Part shown: piece by piece, positions 35,884 through 43,860 of the stretch
How positions within the stretch are numbered: the stretch's first letter is position 1
How the letters are laid out: each line of letters opens with the position of its first letter
Assembly: GCF_000720475.1 (NCBI RefSeq)
Contig: NZ_JOAP01000056.1
Span: 1 to 48,993, forward strand
DNA: 48,993 bases
Direction of reading: 5' to 3'
From: Streptomyces aureocirculatus
Lineage (GTDB): Bacteria > Actinomycetota > Actinomycetes > Streptomycetales > Streptomycetaceae
Translations under genes and position numbers: made by a program
Notes under the pieces: generated by a model
What the model was told of the DNA's origin: nothing
Seen by the model: the letters and a program-made list of their open reading frames with translations, nothing else
Databases searched by the model: none

Positions 35884-36210
35884 TCAGCCCGCGCGCCGGA
35901 AGCCCGCCTCCGCCGCCTCCCGGGCCGCAGCCCCGGGAGGCGCCCCGCGTCGCTCCGCAGCGCGGCGCCTGCGGCGCAGTGCCGCCAGCTCGCTCTCGTC
36001 CTTGCCGCCCCACACGCCCGACATCTGGCCTGTCCGCAGTGCGTACGTGAGGCACTGGCGTGCCACGGGGCAGCGTTCGCACACCCGCTTCGCCTCCTCC
36101 TGATCACGTTCCGCTGGGCCGGTCGTGCCGACCGGGAAGAACAGCTCCGGATCCTCGTCGGCACACGCGGCCTCGTGGATCCACTCCTGTCGCAGGGGTA
36201 CCTCATCCAT
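35884..36210 (-). CDS. WhiB-family iron-sulfur transcription factor
   Basis: A 108-residue Wbl protein. The four cluster-ligand cysteines are Cys16 (HEAACADEDPELFF), Cys44 and Cys47 (RVCERCPVARQC) and Cys53. The turn GVWGG (65-69) follows, then basic residues RRRRRAAERR that would bind DNA. Wbl proteins bind a [4Fe-4S] cluster sensitive to O2 and NO and act with the principal sigma factor. ATG 36210 is preferred over an in-frame TTG at 36243. The Ala/Gly-rich tail borders the repeat region. No known Wbl subtype (WhiB, WhiD, WblA) was clearly recognised. Confidence 0.88.
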   Translation of the reverse strand: MDEVPLRQEWIHEAACADEDPELFFPVGTTGPAERDQEEAKRVCERCPVARQCLTYALRTGQMSGVWGGKDESELAALRRRRRAAERRGAPPGAAAREAAEAGFRRAG

Positions 36211-36274
36211 GCGACGGCGGGTGCCCGACGCATCGATGGACAAACGGAGTTCGGAAAATCGCGTGCCCCCGGCC

Positions 36275-37417
36275 TCACGCCCCGTCCGCGAGGATCGCCT
36301 CCAGATGGCGCAGCGCCGTCGTCACCCGGGCCGGGTCCTGCTGGAAGAACGGGTCGTCAGGAACCGGCAGCGACCCGGCCAGAGCGATCCCGCGGCCCCG
36401 CGCCCAAGTCGCGTCGTCGGCGCCGACCGCCGCACGGAACGTCGCACGCGCCGCGGCGGGCAGGAACAGCCACGCCGGGATCAGATCGCAGGCGGGGTCG
36501 CCCACGGCCAGCGTGCCGAAGTCGATCACCGCGGAGAGGTGGCCTTCGACGGCGAGGAGGTTGCCGGTGGCGAGGTCCCCGTGCAGCCACACCGGCGCCC
36601 TGTCCCACGCGGGCGCCGCCAGCGCCTCTTCCCACACGGCCGTGACCGCGTCCGTGTCGACCATTCCCCGCAGCTTCGCGATCTTGGCGCGGACCAAGGA
36701 GTCGGCGGTCAGCGCGTCGCACTCGGCACCGACCCGAGCGCCGCGGAAGGCGTTGCTCCACTGCGGTCCGGGGCCACCCGTCGCGTCGATCCCCCGCAGA
36801 GCCGTCACGAACGCCCCGAGCTCCGCCGCCGTACGGTGCGGATCGGCCAGGCCGTCCGTCGTCGCGGGCACACCCTCCAGCCACCGGCACACCGACCACG
36901 GGAAGGGATAGCCCTCGCCCGGCTCGCCCTGCGCGAGAGGCCGGGAGACCTCCAGCGGCAACTGCGGCGCCAGCCACGGCAGCCAGCGCTGCTCACGCTC
37001 GACCTGCCCGACCCAGCGCTCGTACCGGGGCAGCCGCAGCGCCATGTCGTCACCGAGGCGGTACGTCGCGTTGTCCATCCCCGAGCGCGGCACCGGCCTG
37101 ATCGGCAGATGGGCCCACTGCGGGAACTGCGCGGTGAGCAGCCGCCGCAACAGCGACTCGTCGATGCGAGGACCCCCGTCGACCTCGTCGTCCCCGTCGT
37201 CCCCGGCACGTCCGGAACCTCCGGCACGTCCGGAACCTCCGGCACGTCCGGAACCTCCGGCACGTCCGGAACCTCCGGAACCTCCATCGTGCCTGCCGGC
37301 CGTGCCCAGGGCCCCGTCGGCGCCGTCGACCTCGTCGACGTCCTCGTGGTCCTCGAACTCGTCGTGGTCCGCGTACTCCGCGTACGCCGTCGGCTCCTCG
37401 CCACCACCTGTTGACAC
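36275..37417 (-). CDS. Aminoglycoside phosphotransferase-fold kinase with repeat-rich N-terminus
   Basis: A 380-residue protein. Residues ~1-85 are an acidic low-complexity extension (HDEFEDHEDVDEVDG) with four GGSGRA hexapeptide repeats. Residues ~86-380 form an APH/choline-kinase fold: RLLTAQFPQWAHLPIRPVP, NATYRLGDDMALRLPR (ATP lysine region), the catalytic loop VWLHGDLATGNLL and the metal motif VIDFGTLAVGDPACDL. Such enzymes phosphorylate small hydroxyl compounds and sometimes antibiotics; the substrate is unknown. GTG 37417 is chosen for its GAGGAG site 5 nt upstream. The repeat lies before the kinase fold, so copy-number change should not disturb the active site. Confidence 0.82.
   Translation of the reverse strand: MSTGGGEEPTAYAEYADHDEFEDHEDVDEVDGADGALGTAGRHDGGSGGSGRAGGSGRAGGSGRAGGSGRAGDDGDDEVDGGPRIDESLLRRLLTAQFPQWAHLPIRPVPRSGMDNATYRLGDDMALRLPRYERWVGQVEREQRWLPWLAPQLPLEVSRPLAQGEPGEGYPFPWSVCRWLEGVPATTDGLADPHRTAAELGAFVTALRGIDATGGPGPQWSNAFRGARVGAECDALTADSLVRAKIAKLRGMVDTDAVTAVWEEALAAPAWDRAPVWLHGDLATGNLLAVEGHLSAVIDFGTLAVGDPACDLIPAWLFLPAAARATFRAAVGADDATWARGRGIALAGSLPVPDDPFFQQDPARVTTALRHLEAILADGA
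37205..37285. repeat. 18-bp coding minisatellite in the kinase gene
   Basis: GGCACGTCCGGAACCTCC is repeated four times without error (37205-37276), followed by half a unit (GGAACCTCC, 37277-37285). It encodes Gly-Gly-Ser-Gly-Arg-Ala on the minus strand. Perfect identity implies recent expansion. Confidence 0.9.
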
Positions 37418-37712
37418 GAACTCTCCTCTGCGGACCTCAACCGGACCGGGCCCGGCGGCAGCCGGACACACGGACGCTCATCCCACCCACCGGGCGAAAG
37501 GATGTCCACCGAGTTTCCGTACGCCGCCCGGACGGCCCGAGTGGCCCGGCCCCCGGGGCGGCGGCTAGCCTGGTCCCCGCGGTGATCTTCTGCGGACGCC
37601 GCGCGGCGGTGGGGCCCGCCGCACCCGAACCGCGGCGACGGCGCCGCCAACGGTCCCTGCTTGCGACGGAGCGCGCCCGGTGCGGGGCGCGCGGCGAGTA
37701 GGAGACGTACGC

Positions 37713-38177
37713 ATGTCCACGGAACCCGGTCGGCACCCCGCCCTGCTGCGCGGGCAAGGGCACGTCCTCGCGGTCGTGGCCATCGGCGGCGCGCTGGGCG
37801 CCGCCGCCCGGTACGGTGCCGCGCTGATCTGGCCGGTCGCCGCAGGCGGCTTCCCCTGGACGACGTTCGCGGTGAACGCCGTCGGGTGCGCGGCGATCGG
37901 CGTGCTGATGGTCCTTGTCACCGACGTCACCCCCGAGAGCGGCCCGGCGCACCCGCTGCTGCGCCCGTTCCTCGGCACCGGGGTTCTCGGCGGCTTCACG
38001 ACGTTCTCCACGTACACCGTGGACGTCGAGCGCCTCGCCGACGCGGGACACGTCCGTACCGGCCTCGCCTACCTGGCCCTGACGCTGCTCGCGGCACTCG
38101 CGGCCGTGTGGTGCGCGACAGCGGTCACGCGGCGCGCCGTGGCGAGACGGCGCCCGTGCCCGGGGGAGGTCCGGTGA
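37713..38177 (+). CDS. fluC: Fluoride ion channel FluC/CrcB, first subunit
   Basis: A 154-residue membrane protein with four hydrophobic helices. Family landmarks are [35 protein letters not shown] (the NxxG motif of helix 2) and [17 protein letters not shown] (the TFSTF-like Phe/Thr/Ser pore track of helix 3). FluC dimers export toxic fluoride. AGGAG lies 8 nt before ATG 37713. It overlaps the second fluC gene by 4 nt, so the pair likely forms an obligate heterodimer. No fluoride riboswitch was recognised in the 295-bp upstream region. Confidence 0.93.
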   Translation: MSTEPGRHPALLRGQGHVLAVVAIGGALGAAARYGAALIWPVAAGGFPWTTFAVNAVGCAAIGVLMVLVTDVTPESGPAHPLLRPFLGTGVLGGFTTFSTYTVDVERLADAGHVRTGLAYLALTLLAALAAVWCATAVTRRAVARRRPCPGEVR

Positions 38178-38548
38178 GCTGGCTCCTGGTGGTGGCCGGG
38201 GCGATGATCGGCGCGCCCCTCAGATATCTCACCGACCGCGCGGTCCGGACGCGGTACGACACCCTCTTCCCTTGGGGCACGTTCGCCGTGAACGTCGTGG
38301 GCAGCCTCGTCCTCGGCCTGGTGACGGGCGCGGCGGTGGCGGGGGCCGCGTCCGCGCACACGCAGTTGTTCCTCGGCACCGGCCTGTGCGGCGCCCTGAC
38401 CACGTACTCGACGTTCTCGTACGAGACCCTCAGGCTCGCGGAGGAGGGCGCCCGGCTCCCCGCCCTCGTCAACGCCGTCGCGAGTGTGCTCGCCGGGCTC
38501 GGGGCCGCGTTCGCGGGAGCCGCTTGCGCGCAGGCCTGGTGGGGATGA
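38174..38548 (+). CDS. fluC: Fluoride ion channel FluC/CrcB, second subunit
   Basis: A 124-residue partner of the upstream FluC. Motifs [33 protein letters not shown] and [21 protein letters not shown] are intact, giving four membrane helices. GTG 38174 overlaps the first gene's stop (GTGA), with GGGGGAGG ahead of it. Tandem fluC genes in actinobacteria and firmicutes commonly encode heterodimers. The stop TGA is the first base triplet of a 28-bp tandem repeat. Confidence 0.93.
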   Translation: MSWLLVVAGAMIGAPLRYLTDRAVRTRYDTLFPWGTFAVNVVGSLVLGLVTGAAVAGAASAHTQLFLGTGLCGALTTYSTFSYETLRLAEEGARLPALVNAVASVLAGLGAAFAGAACAQAWWG

Positions 38549-38623
38549 GGAACCCGACCGGTCCCGGCGGGCGTGAGAAACCCGTCCGGACCCGGCGGGC
38601 GTGAGAAACCCGACCAGGCCCGG
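38546..38623. repeat. 28-bp tandem repeats starting at the fluC stop codon
   Basis: Units at 38546-38573 and 38574-38601 and a partial one at 38602-38623 each begin with TGA, the first being the stop of the second fluC gene. They share TGAG(G/A)AACCCG...CCCGGCGGGCG. A fourth TGAG follows at 38624. Confidence 0.75.
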
Positions 38624-38675
38624 TGAGCGGCGAAGCCCTGCGCAGGCGCCCCCCACCGGGACGGTCCCCGTACCC

Positions 38676-38725
38676 TCAGCCCCGCAGCGCAGACGACACC
38701 TCAGCCCCGCAGCGCCGACGACACC
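38676..38725. repeat. 25-bp tandem duplication of the GH18 gene's 3' end
   Basis: Units 38676-38700 and 38701-38725 differ at one base. On the minus strand each encodes VSSALRG plus a TGA stop. The inner copy (38701-38725) is the real end of the gene; the outer copy lies past the stop. Confidence 0.85.
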
Positions 38726-39627
38726 TCCGCCGCCCACCGCCACGGCTCCGCCGTACCGCCCGGCTGCGAGTTGAAGTACTCCCAGCCCATGACGCCGCCC
38801 ATGTCCGGGTACTTGGCGACCAGGCTGCGGACCGTCGACTTCAGCCGTGCCGGGTCGACATAGCCGCTGCCGCCGTTGGAGGGGTCCGTCAGGGTGCCCG
38901 CGACGACCTTCGACACCGGGACGACCCCGCGCCGCACGACCGCGTCGCAACTGGCGGTGGACGTCATGCTGCCCCAGCCGTTGTAGAACTGGGCGTTGAA
39001 CCAGGCGATGTCCTTGCCCCGGTCCCGGTAGAGGCGCTCGTAGTTGAACCCGGAGAGATTGCCGCCGCCGCTGAGTGCCGAGCCCACCGGGGCGAGCGTG
39101 ATGAGGAACCCGGGACCGAAGTCGGCGCGCAGCGCGTCGATGACACGCTCGATGCCCGCGAGGGACATCCGCTCCTCCACGTCCAGATCGACACCGTCGA
39201 GCCCGTACCGCCGAATGAAGTCGCGCAACAACGGGTAATACGTGTCGAATTCGGTGTCGAGCCGTGTGAAACTGCCCGGCGCCGCACCGCCGACCATCGC
39301 CAGGACATGCACGCCCTGCCCCTGCATCGTCTTCAGGTCGCGCCACATCTGGTCGAACTTCGCGGCCGTCGGTGGATCGTCGTTCAGATGCACCGGCGCA
39401 TACGGGCCGTTGATGTCGTTGAGGTGCACGGCGGCCACGAGCACATCCGTCACACCGGTGTTGTTCCTGGTCAGACCCAGCGGCGAGACATATCTGCCGT
39501 TGGTGTACTGCGTCTGGTAATAGACGACGACGCGCCTGCCCGCCGCGGCGCGGGGCGCGGCCGTCGCCGTCGCGCCCGTCGCCACCGTCAGGGCGAGGGC
39601 GCCGAGAAGGACGCTCCGTCTCTTCAT
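38701..39627 (-). CDS. Secreted glycoside hydrolase family 18 protein
   Basis: A 308-residue secreted enzyme. The signal peptide is MKRRSVLLGALALTVATGAT followed by an Ala-rich cleavage zone. The catalytic GH18 signature DGVDLDVE (144-151, DxxDxDxE) is intact with acid/base Glu151. The TIM-barrel start RRVVVYYQTQYTNGRYVS and the end GGVMGWEYFNSQPGG fit the compact endo-beta-N-acetylglucosaminidase/chitinase group. It would cleave chitin or N-glycan GlcNAc linkages outside the cell. AGGAG lies 8 nt before ATG 39627. It is downstream of a glycosyltransferase gene on the same strand (112-bp gap), with its own likely operator upstream. Confidence 0.88.
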   Translation of the reverse strand: MKRRSVLLGALALTVATGATATAAPRAAAGRRVVVYYQTQYTNGRYVSPLGLTRNNTGVTDVLVAAVHLNDINGPYAPVHLNDDPPTAAKFDQMWRDLKTMQGQGVHVLAMVGGAAPGSFTRLDTEFDTYYPLLRDFIRRYGLDGVDLDVEERMSLAGIERVIDALRADFGPGFLITLAPVGSALSGGGNLSGFNYERLYRDRGKDIAWFNAQFYNGWGSMTSTASCDAVVRRGVVPVSKVVAGTLTDPSNGGSGYVDPARLKSTVRSLVAKYPDMGGVMGWEYFNSQPGGTAEPWRWAAEVSSALRG

Positions 39628-39651
39628 CCTGAACTCTCCTCCGGGTACGTG

Positions 39652-39690
39652 GAATTGCCCGGGTAATGCCGCTCCGGGTGCCGGCAATTC
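39652..39690. promoter_or_regulatory. Spaced inverted repeat upstream of the GH18 gene
   Basis: GAATTGCC (39652-39659) and GGCAATTC (39683-39690) are exact inverted copies 31 bp apart centre to centre, about three helical turns. They lie 25-63 bp before the GH18 start, where a regulator would act. It is unlike the DasR site. Confidence 0.4.
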
Positions 39691-39739
39691 TGGCGAGCGG
39701 GGCGAGCGGAGGCTAGAGCACGGAGAGAACTAATGCGCT

Positions 39740-40984
39740 TTAGTGAGCGGGGCGCAGCCGCCGGAGCACCCGTCCCGCCAGCTTCCGCGCCCGCCGCACG
39801 GACCGTCTCGGCGCGCTCCGGAAAGCACGTTTGCGGCGTGCGGTGCGCAGCTCGGCGAAGAGGCGTTCGTGGCGGGCGGCGATCGGCCCCGGGTCGTAGC
39901 GGCGGGCGCTCTCCAGGGCGGCGGCGCCCATCGTCCGCCGCAGCCCGGGGTCCTCGATCAGCTCGACGAGGGCCTTGGCGAGCGCCGCGGCGTCGCCGCG
40001 CGGCACGAGCCTGCCGTCGTGTCCGTCCGTGATGATCTCGGCGGGGCCGAGCGGGCAATCGGTGGACACCACGGGGACCCCGCAGCGCATCGCCTCCACC
40101 AGTGTCATGCCGAACGACTCCGCGTCCGAGGCCGAAGCGACGATCGACGCCCGGGCGAACTCGGGCTCGATGGGGGAGCGCACCCCCGCGAGCTCCACGT
40201 TCTCGCCGAGCCCGAGCTCGTCGATCAGTTCCCGCAGCGGCTCCTGCTGCGTGCCGGCGCCATAGATCCGCAGCCGCCAGTCGGGGTGCTGCTCCGCCAC
40301 CGTCGCGAACGCCCGCACCAGCAGGTCGAACCGCTTGCCCGGGGCGAGCCGCCCCGCCGCGGCGACGACCTTCGCGGTGCCGTCGGACGGGGGCACGTCC
40401 GGGTCGGGCACCATGTTGGGCACGGCGAGCACCCGCACGCCCGGCAGCGCCATCCGCTCGCGGTAGACCGCGGCGTCGGCCTCCGTGGTGGTGACCAGGG
40501 CGTCCAGCTTCCGGTAGTGCGGCGCGAGCTGTCCGCGCAGCCGCTTGCTGTGCGCGTCGTGGCGCAGGTGCTCCTGGGCGATGCGCAGCGCGCGACGGGG
40601 CCCGTAGCGGGCGAGGTAGACGTTCAGGCCCGGGCGCGTGCCGATGATCACGTCGGCGTCGCAGTCCCGCAGCCAGGCCGCGGCACGCACGTCGTGCAGG
40701 CGTGAGTACTGCCGGTGCCGGCCCTCCGCGGACGGGAACGCCCTGGCGGGCTCATCGAACAGCGGATCCGCCGCGTCCGCGCTGTCGGGGCGCAGATCCA
40801 CCAGCGGTACGAGGGTCACGCGCGGGTCAACGGTGAAGCGCGGCACCTCGCGGTGCCGCTGCAGCGAGACGATGGTGACGTGGTGGCGGTCGGCCAGCGC
40901 GGAGGCGAGGTTGAGGGTGGTGCGGATCGTGCCGCCCACGCCGTAGGCGTTGTGCAGCAGGAACACGACCTTCAGAGCCTTCAT
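39740..40984 (-). CDS. Glycosyltransferase family 4
   Basis: A 414-residue retaining GT-B glycosyltransferase. The N-terminal domain begins VVFLLHNAYGVGGTIRTTLNLASALADRHHVTIVSL (in parts). The C-terminal nucleotide-sugar domain has VVAAAGRLAPGKRFDLLVRAF, the E-x7-E motif ESFGMTLVEAM and GVPVVSTDCPLGPAEIITDG. The tail is strongly basic (RTARRKRAFRSAPRRSVRRARKLAGRVLRRLR), suited to membrane-surface contact. Acceptor and donor are unknown; exopolysaccharide or teichoic-acid-type wall polymers are possible. AGGGGG precedes ATG 40984. It is divergent from the response regulator gene with a 267-bp gap holding a GAACCG-N10-CGGTTC inverted repeat (41026-41047). Confidence 0.88.
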   Translation of the reverse strand: MKALKVVFLLHNAYGVGGTIRTTLNLASALADRHHVTIVSLQRHREVPRFTVDPRVTLVPLVDLRPDSADAADPLFDEPARAFPSAEGRHRQYSRLHDVRAAAWLRDCDADVIIGTRPGLNVYLARYGPRRALRIAQEHLRHDAHSKRLRGQLAPHYRKLDALVTTTEADAAVYRERMALPGVRVLAVPNMVPDPDVPPSDGTAKVVAAAGRLAPGKRFDLLVRAFATVAEQHPDWRLRIYGAGTQQEPLRELIDELGLGENVELAGVRSPIEPEFARASIVASASDAESFGMTLVEAMRCGVPVVSTDCPLGPAEIITDGHDGRLVPRGDAAALAKALVELIEDPGLRRTMGAAALESARRYDPGPIAARHERLFAELRTARRKRAFRSAPRRSVRRARKLAGRVLRRLRPAH

Positions 40985-41251
40985 GCGGAGAGGTCCCCCT
41001 GGGTGGAACTCGGTGACGTTCGACGGAACCGTGCGAGCGTTCGGTTCTGCATGGATATGTACGATCAAGAGTAAAGCGGTGCGGGTCGGTGAACGGTGTG
41101 CGGCGGTACGGGAAACGAAAGGCCACTCTTGTGCCCCGGGGTAAGCCGGGAATCCGGCCAAGGTGAGAGGGCGGTAAGAACACGCCATCCCTGGTGGGCG
41201 CGGTGGACGGCCCCCGCCCGGGGCGCGCCCCGCGGTTGGCAGACTGGCCCG

Positions 41252-41968
41252 ATGCCTCACACCGTGCTGCTCGCCGAGGACGACCGCGCCATCCGCACCT
41301 CCCTGGAGCGCGCGCTGACCCTGGAGGGCTATCGCGTCACGTCCGTGCCCGACGGCGTCCAGGCCCTCGCCCACGCCCACACGGACCCGCCTGACCTGCT
41401 GGTCCTCGACGTGATGATGCCCGGCATCGACGGCCTCCAGGTCTGCCGGGTGCTGCGCGCCGAGGGCGACCGCACCCCGGTCCTGATGCTCACCGCACGG
41501 GTGGAGACCGCCGACCGCATAGCCGGGCTCGACGCCGGCGCCGACGACTACGTCGCCAAGCCCTTCGACGTCGAGGAGGTGTTCGCCCGGCTGCGGGCCC
41601 TGCTGCGCCGGGCGGACCAAGGCCCCGGCGGCAGGGCAGCGGCCGGGCCCGGCGGCGAGGGCCCCGGCGGCCAGCTCGTGGCCGCCGACCTGCGCATCGA
41701 CCCGCGGGCGCGGCGGGCCTGGCGCGGAGCGCGCGAGGTCGAGCTGACCCGCACGGAGTTCGACCTCCTCGAACTCCTCGCCCGCAACGAGGGCATCGTC
41801 CTCGACCACGGCACCATCTACGACCGCATCTGGGGCTACGACTTCGGCCCTGCCTCCAAGAACCTCGCCGTGTACGTCGGCTATCTGCGCCGCAAGATCG
41901 ACGTTCCCGGCGCGGTCCCGCTGATCCACACCGTGCGGGGTGTCGGTTACGTGCTGCGGGCGTCATGA
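41252..41968 (+). CDS. OmpR-family response regulator (MprA-like)
   Basis: A 238-residue regulator. The receiver domain has Asp10-Asp11, phospho-acceptor Asp53 (LLVLDVMMPG), Thr81 and Lys103 (VAKPFD). A Gly/Pro-rich linker leads to a winged-helix OmpR domain with ELTRTEFDLLELLARN, YDRIWGYDFGPASKNLAVYVGYLRRKID and IHTVRGVGYVLR. CAGACT lies 6 nt before ATG 41252 with no ribosome binding site, compatible with a leaderless transcript. It overlaps the kinase gene by 4 nt (ATGA). Confidence 0.93.
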   Translation: MPHTVLLAEDDRAIRTSLERALTLEGYRVTSVPDGVQALAHAHTDPPDLLVLDVMMPGIDGLQVCRVLRAEGDRTPVLMLTARVETADRIAGLDAGADDYVAKPFDVEEVFARLRALLRRADQGPGGRAAAGPGGEGPGGQLVAADLRIDPRARRAWRGAREVELTRTEFDLLELLARNEGIVLDHGTIYDRIWGYDFGPASKNLAVYVGYLRRKIDVPGAVPLIHTVRGVGYVLRAS

Positions 41969-43371
41969 GGGGTGTGCGGGGCATGCGGTGGCCCGTGGCC
42001 CCCGTCTCCAGCCTGGCCACGACGTTCGCCGCGCTGTTCGCGGCGGTGGCCGTCGCCGTGACGCTGCTCGTGGGCTTCCTCAGCTACGACGCCGCGGCGC
42101 GTCTCGTCCGCAGGGACCAGCAGACGCAGTTCGCGGAAGTCGTCCAGGAACTGCGCTCCCAGGTCCGGCAGCGCAGCATCGACACCGACGACTACGTGAT
42201 CGTCACCGATCTGGACCACGACGGGGTACGGGACGACCTGACCCGGCCCGCCCGCTCGGACGCCCAGATCATCGACCCCGGCGGCAGGGTCGTCGGCCGC
42301 GGCACCCCGCGGATGCCCGTCTCCGGCGCCGACCGCGGGGTCGCCGCCCACCGTCAGCCCGGCATGGTGACGCGCCGCGACCTCGAACTCGGCGACGGGG
42401 ACTACCGCATGGCCACGGTGTCCCTGGGCGGCGGCCGCGGGGCCGTGCAGTTGGCCCAGCGCTACAGCGACACCGAGGACCTGCTGCACTCGCTCCAGCG
42501 GCGCACCCTGCTGCTCGCTTCCCTCGTGGTGGTCGCGGCGGGCCTCAGCGGCTGGTGGCTCGCGCGGCGCGTCACCCGGCGCCTGGTGCGCCTCGCCCGC
42601 GCCGCGGAGGACGTCGCCGCGACCGGCAGGGTCGACCGGCCGGTGCCGGTGGCCGGGCGGGACGAGGTCGGCCGCCTCGGCCGTTCCTTCGACCGGATGC
42701 TGGGCCGCCTCGCGCGGGCCGAGGACGACCAGCGGCGGCTCGTCCAGGACGCGGGCCACGAACTGCGCACCCCGCTCACCTCGCTGCGGACGAACATCGC
42801 GCTGCTCGACCGCATCGACGCGCTGCCGCCGCAGGCGCGCACGGAACTGGTGACCGACCTCGCCGACGAGTCCCGCGAACTGACCGACCTGGTCAACGAG
42901 TTGGTGGAGCTGGCGGCCGGCCGGCAGGACGACGAGCAGCCGGCCGATGTCGCCCTCGCAGGCCTCGCGGAAGAGGCGGCGTCCCTCGCGCGCCGTCGCA
43001 CGGGCCGCACCATCACCGTGGACGCGGCGGGTGCCGCCGTCGTCAGGGCGCGCCCCGTCGCCGTGCAGCGCGCCGTCACCAACCTCCTGGAGAACGCGGC
43101 AAAATTCGACCGCGACGGCACGGCCCCCATCGAGCTCACCGTCCGCGGCGCCCGCATCGACGTACGCGACCGCGGCCCGGGCGTCTCCGCGGGTGATCTG
43201 GGCCGGATCTTCGACCGCTTCTACCGCGCGGACGACGCCCGCAGCCTCCCCGGCTCCGGCCTCGGTCTGGCGATCGTCAGGGAGGTGGCCACGGCCCACG
43301 GCGGCCGGGTGTTCGCGCACGCGCGGCCGGGCGGCGGCACGGTGGTGGGCTTCACGGTCGGCCCGGCGTGA
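41965..43371 (+). CDS. Sensor histidine kinase (MprB-like)
   Basis: A 468-residue membrane kinase. Helix 1 (about 17-39) and helix 2 (about 181-199) bracket a 140-residue extracytoplasmic sensor. A HAMP linker follows, then the phospho-acceptor H-box QDAGHELRTPLTSLRTN (His265) and an ATPase domain with NLLENAAKFD, DRGPGVS, FDRFYRADDA and GSGLGLAIV. It is coupled to the response regulator gene. MprAB-like systems respond to envelope stress; here the stimulus is unknown. The nearby glycosyltransferase and GH18 genes would fit a surface-related regulon, but this is only contextual. Confidence 0.92.
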   Translation: MRGVRGMRWPVAPVSSLATTFAALFAAVAVAVTLLVGFLSYDAAARLVRRDQQTQFAEVVQELRSQVRQRSIDTDDYVIVTDLDHDGVRDDLTRPARSDAQIIDPGGRVVGRGTPRMPVSGADRGVAAHRQPGMVTRRDLELGDGDYRMATVSLGGGRGAVQLAQRYSDTEDLLHSLQRRTLLLASLVVVAAGLSGWWLARRVTRRLVRLARAAEDVAATGRVDRPVPVAGRDEVGRLGRSFDRMLGRLARAEDDQRRLVQDAGHELRTPLTSLRTNIALLDRIDALPPQARTELVTDLADESRELTDLVNELVELAAGRQDDEQPADVALAGLAEEAASLARRRTGRTITVDAAGAAVVRARPVAVQRAVTNLLENAAKFDRDGTAPIELTVRGARIDVRDRGPGVSAGDLGRIFDRFYRADDARSLPGSGLGLAIVREVATAHGGRVFAHARPGGGTVVGFTVGPA

Positions 43372-43424
43372 GCCCGCCCGGGCGCGTGGGGGATGCGGGG
43401 GAGCAGGATCTCGCACCTGTCCGG

Positions 43425-43439
43425 CTGCCCCAGGGGCAG
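43425..43439. terminator. Small hairpin between convergent kinase and TPR genes
   Basis: CTGCCCC-A-GGGGCAG lies in the 91-bp gap. The stem is perfect over 7 bp but has a one-base centre, so a few pairs must open. It is a weak candidate terminator for both strands. Confidence 0.35.
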
Positions 43440-43462
43440 AGCCCGCCCCCGCGCGCGAGGGA

Positions 43463-43807
43463 TCAGGCCACGGACTCGCCCGACATCGCCGCAGCCATCC
43501 GCAGGTGCGCCGCCGCCTCGTCGTCCCTGCCCTGGCGCTGAAGCGTGCGGCCCAGCATCAGCCGGGCGTACCCCTCGACCGGGTCGAGGTCGACGACCAT
43601 CCGCAACGCGGCCTCCGCGCGCCGCAGTTGCGCCGAGTGGTAGTAGGCGCGCGCGAGCAGCAGTCGCGGGGCGACCTGCTCGGGCACCTCGTCGGCCAGC
43701 GGGGCGAGGACGCGCGCCGCCGTCGCGTACTCCTTGGCGTCGAAGAACTGCTGCGCACGCTCCCAGCGCTCGGCGGGCGTGCCGTGGTCGAAGTAGGTGA
43801 ACTCCAC
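43463..43807 (-). CDS. Small tetratricopeptide-repeat protein
   Basis: A 114-residue soluble protein composed of about three TPR units: AERWERAQQFFDAKEYATAARVLAPL, VAPRLLLARAYYHSAQLRRAEAALRMVVDLDP and GYARLMLGRTLQRQGRDDEAAAHLRMA. Such repeats mediate protein-protein contacts; the partner is unknown. GTG 43807 has a strong GAGGAGG site. A perfect GGAAT-N18-GTT promoter ends 23 nt upstream, so expression is probably induced by thiol-oxidative stress through SigR. It lies 53 bp downstream of the SDR gene. Confidence 0.85.
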   Translation of the reverse strand: MEFTYFDHGTPAERWERAQQFFDAKEYATAARVLAPLADEVPEQVAPRLLLARAYYHSAQLRRAEAALRMVVDLDPVEGYARLMLGRTLQRQGRDDEAAAHLRMAAAMSGESVA

Positions 43808-43829
43808 TGTGTGCCTCCTCGGCGGCGAC

Positions 43830-43855
43830 AACGGGACCCAGTGGTTGAATATTCC
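43830..43855 (-). promoter_or_regulatory. SigR-type promoter of the TPR gene
   Basis: On the minus strand GGAAT (43855-43851), 18 bp, GTT (43832-43830) match the SigR consensus exactly. The predicted start near 43822 leaves a short leader of about 15 nt that still contains GAGGAGG. Confidence 0.7.
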
Positions 43856-43860
43856 ACCGC

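Noticed and set aside
37418..37712. Fluoride riboswitch upstream of fluC
   Set aside because: The conserved fluoride-aptamer segments were not found; only GC-rich DNA and a possible TAGCCT hexamer near 37568 are visible.
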